DNA of 17,490 nt, from the NCBI GenBank assembly GCA_030431185.1, contig JAUIJO010000033.1, positions 1 to 17,490 of the forward strand, written 5' to 3'. The translations under genes were made by a program, and so were the position numbers. Position 1 is the stretch's first letter, and each line of letters starts with the position of its first letter. Shown here piece by piece: positions 1 through 6,910 of this stretch. This DNA comes from Gammaproteobacteria bacterium (GTDB taxonomy: Bacteria; Pseudomonadota; Gammaproteobacteria; Xanthomonadales; Xanthomonadaceae). The notes under the pieces were generated by a model, which worked only from the letters and a program-made list of their open reading frames with translations, did not search any database and was not told where the DNA came from.

Positions 1-36
1 GTCACGGTTCACGGTGACCCTTGACGAACACAGCGT

Positions 37-64
37 TTGCACAGTAGCCCCTATCGAGGACAAT
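37..64 (+). promoter_or_regulatory. Possible promoter of the DUF4031 gene
   Basis: TTGCAC (37-42) lies 16 bases before GACAAT (59-64), inside a stretch (about 44-90) that is clearly richer in A and T than the rest of the window. It sits about 85 bases before the chosen start at 149. A second -35-like TTGACG occurs at 21-26 but has no good -10 partner at normal spacing. The match is modest and the call is inference only. Confidence 0.25.
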
Positions 65-148
65 CACAATCAAAATCTTTCGCCTGTTCATGATCCAGCC
101 TGCCCACCCCCCTCCCGGCGGTCCCCGTGCCCGTCCCGCGGGGGTCCG

Positions 149-433
149 ATGAGCGTCTACGTGGACGATGCCGTGACCCTGTGGCGGGGCCGGCGCTGGG
201 CCCACCTCATGGCCGACAGCCTGGACGAGCTCCATGCCATGGCCGGACGCCTCGGCATTCCCCGGCACGCCTTCCAGGACAAGACCAGCGGCGCCCACTA
301 CGACGTGACCGCCGAGCTGCGCGAACAGGCCATCGCGTGGGGGGCGGTCGCCATTTCCCGCCATCGCGACCGCGAGCAGGTGCGCGCGGTGATCCGCGTC
401 GCCCGGGCCCAGGGCCGGGGCGAGCACCCCTGA
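149..433 (+). CDS. DUF4031 domain-containing protein
   Basis: A 94-residue soluble protein of the DUF4031 family (small cytoplasmic proteins of unknown biochemical role). The family look comes from the N-terminus MSVYVDDA, then the helix around SLDELHAMAGRLGIP and the segment HYDVTAELREQAIAWGA, which match the usual order in these roughly 90-residue proteins. I chose ATG 149 over the in-frame upstream start at 14 because the extra 45 residues are Pro/Arg-rich and unlike the family, and because a G-rich Shine-Dalgarno-like run (140-144) sits just before 149. That run lies in a possible hairpin (120-147). No partner gene is tightly linked. Function is not known and I do not assign one. Confidence 0.85.
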   Translation: MSVYVDDAVTLWRGRRWAHLMADSLDELHAMAGRLGIPRHAFQDKTSGAHYDVTAELREQAIAWGAVAISRHRDREQVRAVIRVARAQGRGEHP

Positions 434-545
434 GCCGCCGCGCCGTGCACTGCACGTTCCGTCGCAAAGGCGCATAGTGGCGTTTCGCCGCGCCGTCCGG
501 ATGGGTTCCGGGGGTCGCGTGTCCACCCTCCACGAGGGAGTCAGC

Positions 546-797
546 ATGACCCGTGCCAAGAAAGGCCGTTCGACCGCCGTGAAGCCCAAGGCGGGCCTCC
601 CCGCGGGCAGCGACCACAACCTGCAGAAGCGCATCGAAAGCGAGCGCATTTCGGACGACATCGCCAGCTTCGAGAAATCCGGCGGCCGCATCGAGAAGCT
701 GGGCACCACCCGCGTCCTGCAGAAGGTCGCCCCGGCCACGCCCGACGAACAGGCCGCCGCGCCCAAGCGCCTGCCGCCCACCGCGCGCCGGAAATAG
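546..797 (+). CDS. Small basic hypothetical protein with a SutA-like C-terminal motif
   Basis: An 83-residue, Lys/Arg-rich protein. ATG 546 is preferred to the in-frame start at 477 because CGAGGGAG lies 6-13 bases before it. The N-terminal third (TRAKKGRSTAVKPK) is basic and probably disordered. A central helix (IESERISDDIASFEKSGG) leads to GGRIEKLG, and the tail is Pro/Ala/Lys-rich. The pattern of a helix ending in F-x-(K/R)-S/R-GG-x-I/V resembles the C-terminal part of SutA-type RNA-polymerase-binding regulators of Pseudomonas and many short relatives in proteobacteria. This is a motif-level impression and not a firm assignment. It stands alone between DUF4031 and an MFS gene, with a 22-base palindrome 15 bases after its stop. 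Confidence 0.7.
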   Translation: MTRAKKGRSTAVKPKAGLPAGSDHNLQKRIESERISDDIASFEKSGGRIEKLGTTRVLQKVAPATPDEQAAAPKRLPPTARRK

Positions 798-812
798 CCT
801 CCACCCCCCATG

Positions 813-834
813 GGCCATCGCCCGGGCGATGGCC
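813..834. terminator. Perfect 22-base palindrome after the small basic gene
   Basis: GGCCATCGCCC (813-823) is followed directly by its exact reverse complement (824-834). It begins 15 bases after the stop at 797 and ends about 107 bases before the MFS start. A factor-independent terminator is the plain reading, although no T-run follows and there is no spacer for a loop. The perfect dyad could equally be a protein-binding site upstream of the MFS gene. Confidence 0.4.
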
Positions 835-940
835 GACCGACTTGCCCACGCGCGTCCGCAAGACCGGCACATGTTGGCCGGAACACAGCGTTGAGGCCGC
901 GGCGCTGGCCTCCACCTGCGCGCGGCCCCAGACTGCGGCG

Positions 941-2242
941 ATGCGTGCGACCGCCTCCCCTCCCACATCGACCGCCGCAACGGGGCATCGCGCCCTGTGG
1001 CAAGGCCGTGCGCTCGTCCTGCTGGGAATCGCCCTCTCCGCCTTCACCCTGCGCACCGCGGTCACCTCGCTGACGCCGCTGCTGGATCGCATCGGCGAGT
1101 CGCTGGGGTTCGGCAGCGCCATGATGGGGGTGTTCGGCATGGTGCCGACGGCGGCATTCGCCGCGTTCGGCGTGGCGACCCCGGCCATCGCGCATCGCGC
1201 CGGCCTGGAGCGCACCGCGCTCGCGGCCATGCTGATGGCCGCGGCCGGCCTGTTCGCACGGGGGTTCGCGCCCGGCACCGGCACCCTGCTCGCCGCTTCG
1301 GCCCTGGCCCTGTCGGGGATGGGCATCGGCAACGTGGTGCTGCCGCCGCTGGTCAAGCGCTATTTCCCCGACCGCGTCGGCATCGTCAGCTCGACCTACA
1401 TCACCCTGCTGCAGCTGGGGACCATCCTGCCGGCGCTGGCCGCCGTGCCCCTGGCGAACGCCGTGGGCTGGCGGGGCTCGCTGTCGGCCTGGGCACTGGT
1501 CGGCGTCGCCGCCGCGCTGCCGTGGCTGGGCGTGCTGTGGATGGAACGCCGCGGCCGCCGGCCGGGTCCCTGCTCCGAGCAGGCGCGCACCCTGGCCGGG
1601 GTGCACGCACGCGCGACGGCGGCGGGCGACGAGGCCCCCGAGCTGGTCCATCCCGCGCCCCGCGGCCGGGTGTGGCGCTCGCCCGTCGCCTGGGGGCTGG
1701 CGCTGATGTTCGGCATGACCTCGCTGGTCACCTATTCGATGTTCACCTGGTTGCCGGCGCTGTTCACCTCGGCGGGGGCGAGCCCGGCCTTCGGCGGCAA
1801 CATGGTCGCGCTGTTCTCGACGCTGGGCCTGCTCAGCGGCCTGGTGATGCCCCTGGTGGCGGTGCGCCTGGCCAATCCGTTCCCGGTGGTGCTGCTGTGC
1901 CTGGCCTGCTTCATCGCGGCCTTCCTGGGCCTGTGGCTGGCCCCCATGCAGGCCCCGCTGCTGTGGGTGGCCCTGCTCGGCCTGGGCCCCGCCACCTTCC
2001 CGCTGTCGCTGGTGCTGATCAACCTGCGCACGCGCAGCGCCGGGGGCTCGGCGGCCCTCTCGGGCTTCACCCAGGGCGTGGGCTACAGCGTCAGCTGCAT
2101 CGGCCCCTTGCTGTTCGGCTGGCTGCACGATGGCACCGGCGCCTGGACCTTGCCGTTCGCCTTCCTCGGACTGTGCCTGGGGGTACTGGTGCTGGGCGGC
2201 TGGCTCGCATGCCGCCCGCGCATGCTGGAGGACAGCTGGTAG
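941..2242 (+). CDS. MFS transporter, CynX/NimT family
   Basis: A 433-residue inner-membrane protein with about 12 hydrophobic segments, of the CynX/NimT branch of the major facilitator superfamily (secondary transport of small organic anions or nitroheterocycles; substrate here unknown). The first membrane segment, around ALVLLGIALSAFTLRTAVTSLTPLL, carries the 'R-xAV-x-PLL' pattern usual in this branch. The segments GMGIGNVVLPPLVKRYFPDR and TYITLLQLGT are also typical. A hydrophilic loop (roughly residues 205-240, rich in Arg/Ala) separates the two six-helix halves. ATG 941 is preferred to TTG 842 because the added 33 residues are not family-like. No strong Shine-Dalgarno is visible. It has no operon partner and no adjacent regulator gene. 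Confidence 0.85.
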   Translation: MRATASPPTSTAATGHRALWQGRALVLLGIALSAFTLRTAVTSLTPLLDRIGESLGFGSAMMGVFGMVPTAAFAAFGVATPAIAHRAGLERTALAAMLMAAAGLFARGFAPGTGTLLAASALALSGMGIGNVVLPPLVKRYFPDRVGIVSSTYITLLQLGTILPALAAVPLANAVGWRGSLSAWALVGVAAALPWLGVLWMERRGRRPGPCSEQARTLAGVHARATAAGDEAPELVHPAPRGRVWRSPVAWGLALMFGMTSLVTYSMFTWLPALFTSAGASPAFGGNMVALFSTLGLLSGLVMPLVAVRLANPFPVVLLCLACFIAAFLGLWLAPMQAPLLWVALLGLGPATFPLSLVLINLRTRSAGGSAALSGFTQGVGYSVSCIGPLLFGWLHDGTGAWTLPFAFLGLCLGVLVLGGWLACRPRMLEDSW

Positions 2243-2244
2243 GG

Positions 2245-2256
2245 GCCGCCGGCGGC
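2245..2256 (+). terminator. GC-rich palindrome after the MFS gene
   Basis: GCCGCC is followed directly by GGCGGC, starting two bases after the MFS stop codon. There is no T-run. It may form a weak terminator or be chance in GC-rich DNA. Confidence 0.2.
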
Positions 2257-2302
2257 GGGGCGCGGTATCCTGTGGCCCCGTTTCCACGCACCGCAAAGCG
2301 CC

Positions 2303-2551
2303 ATGTCCGATACGCCCTCCGATACGCCGCCCGACCGCCTGTCCAACGATCCCCGCAGCCCGTTCCACGACGAAGCCCTGCTCGAGCGGGGCATCGGCAT
2401 CCGCTTCAACGGCATCGAGCGGCACAACATCGAGGAATACTGCATCAGCGAGGGCTGGGTGCGCATGGCGATGGGCAAGTCGCTGGACCGCCGCGGGCAG
2501 CCGATCACGGTCAAGTCCAAGGGGACCGTCGAGGCCTGGTTCCTGACCTGA
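2303..2551 (+). CDS. DUF3297 family protein
   Basis: An 82-residue soluble protein, the usual size for DUF3297. The characteristic order is present: DRLSNDPRSPFHDEALLERGIGIRFNG, then EEYCISEGWVRMAMGKSLDRRGQPIT, then KSKGTVEAWF at the C-terminus. The family is widespread in proteobacteria and its biochemical role is not known to me. It starts 60 bases after the MFS stop. The GC-rich hairpin at 2245-2256 and a TATCCT box (about 2266-2271) suggest its own promoter. It faces the ABC permease gene tail to tail, with a shared hairpin between the two. Confidence 0.9.
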   Translation: MSDTPSDTPPDRLSNDPRSPFHDEALLERGIGIRFNGIERHNIEEYCISEGWVRMAMGKSLDRRGQPITVKSKGTVEAWFLT

Positions 2552-2559
2552 GCCTCCCG

Positions 2560-2585
2560 GGCCGGACGCGATCCCGCGCCCGGCC
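2560..2585. terminator. Bidirectional terminator between DUF3297 and the ABC permease
   Basis: An 11-base arm (2560-2570, GGCCGGACGCG) pairs with 2575-2585 (CGCGCCCGGCC) around the loop ATCC, with one A/C mismatch. It lies between two convergent stop codons (2551 and 2607), the place where a shared terminator is expected. A second hairpin (GCCCC 2593-2597 with GGGGC 2602-2606) touches the permease stop. Neither has a T-run. Confidence 0.5.
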
Positions 2586-2606
2586 GCCGGATGCCCCCGC
2601 CGGGGC

Positions 2607-3364
2607 CTACTGCTTCAGCTTCCAGCCGGTGTGGAAGATCCAGGCCACCAGGGCCAGGCACAGCAACAGGAAGCCCAGGATGGCGGCGGCACTGATGCCC
2701 ACGTTCACGTCGGACACGCCATAGAAGCTCCAGCGGAAGCCGCTGATCAGATAGACCACGGGGTTGAACAGGGTGATCTTCTGCCAGACCGGCGGCAGCA
2801 TGTTGATCGAATAGAACGCCCCGCCCAGGAAGGTCAGCGGGGTCACGACCATGAGCGGGATCACCTGCAGCTTCTGGAAGTCGTCCGCCCAGAGCCCGAT
2901 GATGAAGCCGAACAGGCTGAAGCTGAGCGCCGTCAGAAGGAGGAAGCACAGCATCCAGAACGGATGGGCGATCTCGTAGGGGACGAACACCCGCGCCGTG
3001 GCCAGGATCAGCAGGCCCAGCATCAAGGACTTGGTCGCCGCCGCGCCGACGTAGCCGACCACCACCTCGACGGCCGATACGGGGGCCGACAGCAGTTCGT
3101 AGATCGTCCCCGCCCATTTGGGCATGTAGATGCCGAACGAGGCATTGGAGATGCTCTCGCTCAACAGCGACAGCATGATCAGCCCGGGGATGATGAAGGC
3201 GCCATAGCTCACGCCGTCGATGTCGCCCATCCGCGAACCGATCGCGGCGCCGAACACGACGAAGTACAGCGAAGTCGACAGCACCGGCGACAGGATGCTC
3301 TCGCCCAGGGTGCGGAAGGTCCGCGCCATCTCGAAACGGTAGATCGCCTTGATCGCGTGGAAAT

Positions 3365-3368
<4 letters not shown>
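2607..3368 (-). CDS. ABC-2 type transporter permease (YadH-like)
   Basis: A 253-residue inner-membrane subunit of an ABC exporter. About six membrane segments are visible (for example VLSTSLYFVVFGAAIG, AFIIPGLIMLSLL, MLCFLLLTALSFSLFGFIIG, ILGFLLLCLALVAWIF). The segments FGAAIGSRMGDIDGVSYGAFIIPGLIM and PLTFLGGAFYSINMLPPVWQKITLFNPVVYLISGFR are close to those of E. coli YadH, including length (YadH is about 256 residues). Its ATG overlaps the stop of the upstream ATPase gene by four bases (ATGA), so the two are translationally coupled and form one exporter. The substrate cannot be read from sequence. Confidence 0.93.
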
Positions 3369-4330
<962 letters not shown>

Positions 4331-4361
4331 GCGTGTCCTGGGAAGTGGGGTGGGCCTGGCG

Positions 4362-4526
4362 TCAGTCCGGGCGCGCGACCTGGAACCCGACGCCGAAGCG
4401 GTTCCAGCCCTGGATGGAGGCGAGGGCGAGGCACCGGTCGGCCCGGTGGGCGCGGTCGCCGGCCTGCGGGACGCGCGGTTCCGACAGGTCGCGCGGGGCG
4501 CGGTGCCGGTGCGTGCGTTGCAGCAT
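4362..4526 (-). pseudogene. Short ORF with a carboxymuconolactone-decarboxylase-like tail, possible remnant
   Basis: A 54-codon ORF. ATG 4526 is preceded by a very strong Shine-Dalgarno (GGGAGGAAAGG). The first 32 residues are Arg/His/Pro-rich and unlike any family I know. The last 20 or so (LALASIQGWNRFGVGFQV, then ARPD) resemble the conserved C-terminus of CMD/AhpD-type proteins, where AI-x-x-IN-x-WNR-L-x-(I/V)-x-FR is usual. The CxxC active-site motif and most of the domain are absent, so this looks like a remnant or a decayed fusion. It could also be a genuine small protein, since the ribosome site is good. It lies 32 bases upstream of the ABC ATPase on the same strand. The family link is inference from a short segment. 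Confidence 0.35.
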
Positions 4527-4530
4527 CCTT

Positions 4531-4778
4531 TCCTCCCGTGCCACGAATCGGGGCCGGCATCACACAGTAACCCCAGCCAGGGCTGGCGATAAGCCCGTCA
4601 TGTCCGGATGCTTTTTCCCGCTTCCGGGACAGTAGCCGGTGTAAGGTTCTCAACCGGTGCGACGCTGCTGTCCTGTAATGACGTACGGGCAGGCCCGGTC
4701 TCGACATGGACCGGGCCGCGCGCCGTCCGGCATCGGCATTCCACCCGCGCTTTCCCGGCCGACACTTGCGAGGAGTCA
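4531..4778. promoter_or_regulatory. Divergent intergenic region with a large imperfect stem-loop
   Basis: Together with the short ORF before it, this forms the only stretch over 300 bases without a confident gene (4331-4778). Visible structure: a 14-base palindrome CCAGCCAGGGCTGG (4573-4586), and a long imperfect hairpin in which GGACAGTAGC (4627-4636) pairs with GCTGCTGTCC (4664-4673, one G/T pair) and the adjoining CGGT (4637-4640) pairs with ACCG (4653-4656). A -10-like TGTAAT (4674-4679) follows the hairpin directly and could drive the DGPF gene on the + strand. The divergent genes on the - strand must also be served from here. Confidence 0.35.
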
Positions 4779-5162
4779 ATGAAGTTCCTGGTCATGATCC
4801 ATACCGACGCCACCCTTCTGGAGGCCTTGCCGGAGGGTGAGTACGAGCGCCTGATGCGCGGCTGCTTCGAGAAGGCCGATGCGCTTCGCGCCGAGGGCGT
4901 GCTGCTCGACTACCGGCAGTTGGAAGGGGCCGCCACCGCGCGCACCCTGAGGCAACGCGACGGCACGCTTTCGATCACCGACGGGCCATTCTCCGAGGCC
5001 AAGGAGGTCTTCGCCGGCTTCAACCTGGTCGAGGCGGCGGACATGGACGCGGCGGTGGAGATCGCCAAGCTGTTCCCCTGGTCGCGCTTCGGCCGCATCG
5101 AAGTCCGCCCTGTCCGCGACAGCGATGCCGTGCGGGAACGGGTCGGATCGCCACCCGGCTGA
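4779..5162 (+). CDS. YciI-like protein with DGPF motif (YCII-related)
   Basis: A 127-residue soluble protein of the YciI/YCII-related superfamily, DGPF subgroup. The core runs from MKFLVMIHTD through the signature DGPFSEAKEVFAGFNLVEA (Asp68-Gly69-Pro70-Phe71) to the closing KLFPWSRFGRIEVRPV. Members form small ferredoxin-like-fold dimers of unclear function. DGPF proteins often sit beside an ECF sigma factor (ECF42 type), but none is present here: a repeat array and a terminator follow instead. ATG 4779 has AGGAG seven to eight bases upstream. The in-frame extension to 4608 runs through the structured intergenic region and is not family-like. Confidence 0.9.
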   Translation: MKFLVMIHTDATLLEALPEGEYERLMRGCFEKADALRAEGVLLDYRQLEGAATARTLRQRDGTLSITDGPFSEAKEVFAGFNLVEAADMDAAVEIAKLFPWSRFGRIEVRPVRDSDAVRERVGSPPG

Positions 5163-5188
5163 ACCTGTTTCGCGGCGCCCGGCTCCTT

Positions 5189-5283
5189 GAGCGCTTGCGC
5201 GAAAGGAATTCCGTCGAGCGCTTGTGCGAAAGGAATGACGACGGGCGCTGGGGCAAAAGGAATTCAGTGGAGCGTTCGCGCGC
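5189..5283. repeat. 27-bp tandem repeat array, three and a half copies
   Basis: Three consecutive 27-base units (5189-5215, 5216-5242, 5243-5269) and a partial fourth (5270-5283). All share a (G/A)GCGCT(T/G) start, then a GC stretch, then (G/A)AAAGGAAT. The first two units are identical over most of their first 21 bases; the third and fourth have diverged. The period is a multiple of three, so every frame reads a nine-residue repeat (for example SACAKGIPS / SACAKGMTT on the + strand). It lies 26 bases after the DGPF gene's stop, and no reading frame through it has a good start signal, so I regard it as non-coding. Confidence 0.85.
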
Positions 5284-5292
5284 GTGGATGCA

Positions 5293-5339
5293 GGTGCACG
5301 ATGCGCGTGGCGGCTCGTGCACCCGTGTCCGTGCCACGC
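5293..5339. other. Two interlocking inverted repeats, possible pseudoknot
   Basis: GGTGCACGA (5293-5301) is the exact reverse complement of TCGTGCACC (5315-5323). The 13-base loop between them contains GCGTGGC (5305-5311), which is the exact reverse complement of GCCACGC (5333-5339). The loop sequence therefore pairs with a downstream segment, the layout of an H-type pseudoknot (stems 9 and 7 bp; connecting loops 3, 3 and 9 bases on the + strand). Whether any RNA is made from it, and whether it folds this way, is not known. Confidence 0.4.
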
Positions 5340-5385
5340 CGTTCGCGTCGCATCCGGGCCCGGGGGAGCAGCGCCGCTGAATGGA

Positions 5386-5410
5386 ACGGGCCGGCACAAG
5401 GCCGGCCCGT
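5386..5410. terminator. Terminator hairpin between the DGPF and lipoprotein genes
   Basis: ACGGGCCGGC (5386-5395) pairs perfectly with GCCGGCCCGT (5401-5410) around the loop ACAAG. It lies 25 bases beyond the stop of the - strand lipoprotein gene and faces the + strand DGPF gene, so it may serve both. There is only a weak T-tract (TTCCATT) on the - strand side. Confidence 0.6.
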
Positions 5411-5434
5411 CCTGGCGATGCATGCGTCGGGGAA

Positions 5435-6028
5435 TCAGGGCAAGCGGTCGACGCTCGCGGCCAGGGCAGTGATGAAGGACACCTGCAGCATGTCGCCATC
5501 CTTGAGGGTGGCAAGGCGTGCCTGGTTCGCGGGCTTCTCGACGTAGAAGGTCCACTCGTTGCCTTCCGGCCCCATCAGGGTGAGGGTGTGGTTGGCGACG
5601 TCGACGGCGGTGATGGGCGCGACGATCGTGGTCACCTTGGTCTGGCCGCGGGCGGGGCGCTCCCCCGTCCTGGCGTAGTGGTCGTCGGTCGACTCGTACA
5701 CGCCCGGCTTGGCGTCGCCCGCCGGCTGGATCCCGACCGCGAGCGCCACCATGTAGCGGACGCTGACCGTGTCGCCTTCGCGGATCTGGTCGAAATTGCG
5801 GACGTCCGGGCCGGCTTCGATCTGGATCGAGTCGCCGGCGTCGTCCGTCACCGTGATCAGGCGCGCGTTGGAATCGATGTCGGTGACACGACCCTGGACG
5901 CTCATCTCCATCGAAGCCACGTCCTGCTCCTCGGGCGTGGGCGGCATGCTGCTGCAGGCGCTGGCGCCGAACAGCACGGCAGCGAAGATCAGGCAGGGCA
6001 ACGCGACGGACCGGATGCGAAGCTTCAT
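5435..6028 (-). CDS. Putative lipoprotein with two similar OB-like halves
   Basis: A 197-residue exported protein. Residues 1-24 form a signal peptide (basic MKLRIR, hydrophobic core, ASA) ending at Cys25, so a lipoprotein is likely, although the position three before Cys is Ala and not the usual Leu. After a short linker come two similar segments, about residues 45-100 and 136-193. Each has a strand pattern starting V/I-T-x-(I/V)D, then (L/I)(I/L)T(V/L), a Gly turn, a long strand, then a GD-x-(V/L)-x-V-x-(Y/F) and an ALA motif, suggesting a duplicated small beta-barrel. I do not recognise a named family. ATG 6028 has GGGAG six bases upstream. It follows the SDR gene by 118 bases on the same strand. 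Confidence 0.85.
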   Translation of the reverse strand: MKLRIRSVALPCLIFAAVLFGASACSSMPPTPEEQDVASMEMSVQGRVTDIDSNARLITVTDDAGDSIQIEAGPDVRNFDQIREGDTVSVRYMVALAVGIQPAGDAKPGVYESTDDHYARTGERPARGQTKVTTIVAPITAVDVANHTLTLMGPEGNEWTFYVEKPANQARLATLKDGDMLQVSFITALAASVDRLP

Positions 6029-6128
6029 GGGTGTCTCCCGTGACAGAGTTGTTCAGGGTGTGTCCAGCTCGGCCGACCATGCCGCAGGCGACGTGACAGC
6101 CTGATCAAGGCCCGCCGGGGGCGGCGTT

Positions 6129-6154
6129 GCCGGTCACCAGGGCCGGTCACCAGG
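6129..6154. repeat. Perfect 13-bp tandem duplication at the SDR stop codon
   Basis: GCCGGTCACCAGG occurs twice in direct succession (6129-6141 and 6142-6154). The second copy holds the stop codon of the SDR gene (TCA at 6147-6149 on the + strand). Thirteen bases is not a multiple of three, but the extra copy lies beyond the stop and does not alter the protein. Confidence 0.8.
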
Positions 6155-6818
6155 GAAGGGGATCCCCATTGGCGTGCCAGAAGCTGCCCGTCTGGGCGGC
6201 ATCCAGGGTATCGAGGCGCTCCACGAGCTGGGCGGCCGACTGCTCCGGGCTGATGTCGCCGGCGTTGTCGACCATGTCGGTCGACACGAAGCCCGGATGG
6301 AGCAGGAACACGCTGATGCCATGGGGCTTGAGGTCCATCGCGAGCGACTTGCCGATCGCATTGACCGCCGCTTTCGACGCGCGATAGCCGTAGTAGCCAC
6401 CGGACCCGTTGTCCGTCATCGACCCCATGCGGCTGGTGATGATCCCGACCCGGCTGCCCGCCCCGAGTTGGCCGCGAAGGGCCTGGACGGTGCGCAGCGG
6501 CCCCAGGGCGTTGACCTCGAACTGGCGGCGCATGCCTTCCAGCGCGGCCGCATCGATCGCACCGAAGGCGTCGCGCTCGAGCACGCCGGCGTTGCAGGCA
6601 AGCACGTCGATGCGGGTGCCTTCCAGCCGGGTCGCCAGGGATGCAAGCGCCGCGTCGTCGCTGATGTCGATGCCGGCCTCGACCTGCGCGCCACTCGCAT
6701 CGAGGGCGTCGCTGGATTGGCGACAGACGGCGATCACCCGATCGCCCCGGGAGAGATAGTGGCGGACGAGGGCCAGGCCAATGCCGCGGTTGGCACCGGT
6801 GACGAGAACAACGGACAT
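6147..6818 (-). CDS. Short-chain dehydrogenase/reductase (SDR), C-factor-like
   Basis: A 223-residue cytoplasmic NAD(P)-dependent oxidoreductase of the classical SDR type. The cofactor motif TGANRGIG is at residues 7-14, NAG at 76-78, the catalytic Ser at 129 (IITS) and Tyr145-x-x-x-Lys149 in YRASK. The short length and the sequence after the active site (KSLAMDLKPHGISVFLLHPGFVSTDM) fit the CsgA/C-factor-like group of small SDRs. The substrate is unknown. ATG 6818 has AGAGGA nine to ten bases upstream. The longer in-frame ORF back to 7031 overlaps the neighbouring gene and is rejected. It probably shares a transcript with the lipoprotein gene downstream, with a 118-base gap. Confidence 0.93.
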   Translation of the reverse strand: MSVVLVTGANRGIGLALVRHYLSRGDRVIAVCRQSSDALDASGAQVEAGIDISDDAALASLATRLEGTRIDVLACNAGVLERDAFGAIDAAALEGMRRQFEVNALGPLRTVQALRGQLGAGSRVGIITSRMGSMTDNGSGGYYGYRASKAAVNAIGKSLAMDLKPHGISVFLLHPGFVSTDMVDNAGDISPEQSAAQLVERLDTLDAAQTGSFWHANGDPLPW

Positions 6819-6910
6819 GCGGGCATCCTCTTGCTTGCGGGGTCCAGGCAGCATGGGGGCGGCAGGGGCGACTTCCCACCCCGGCGGGCGGCAACGGGTC
6901 GCGCGACGCC

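Noticed and set aside
444..456. CGTGCA/TGCACG palindrome after DUF4031
   Set aside because: Six-base arms with a one-base centre and no T-run; too weak for a terminator call in this base composition.
2..2425. 807-codon - strand ORF at the left edge
   Set aside because: Lies opposite DUF4031, the small basic gene, the MFS transporter and part of DUF3297. Gln/Arg/Gly-rich with no domain.
4640..4690. ECF42-type promoter before the DGPF gene
   Set aside because: A CGTA (4682-4685) is present, but no TGTCGA-like -35 lies at the right distance, and no ECF sigma gene is in the window.
5189..5283. Repeat array considered as a CRISPR
   Set aside because: Units are directly adjacent with no spacers, they diverge along the array, and no cas genes are present.
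5195..5380. ORF through the tandem repeats considered as a repeat protein
   Set aside because: No ribosome site, open in several frames at once because the period is a multiple of three, and it continues into the pseudoknot region without any domain.
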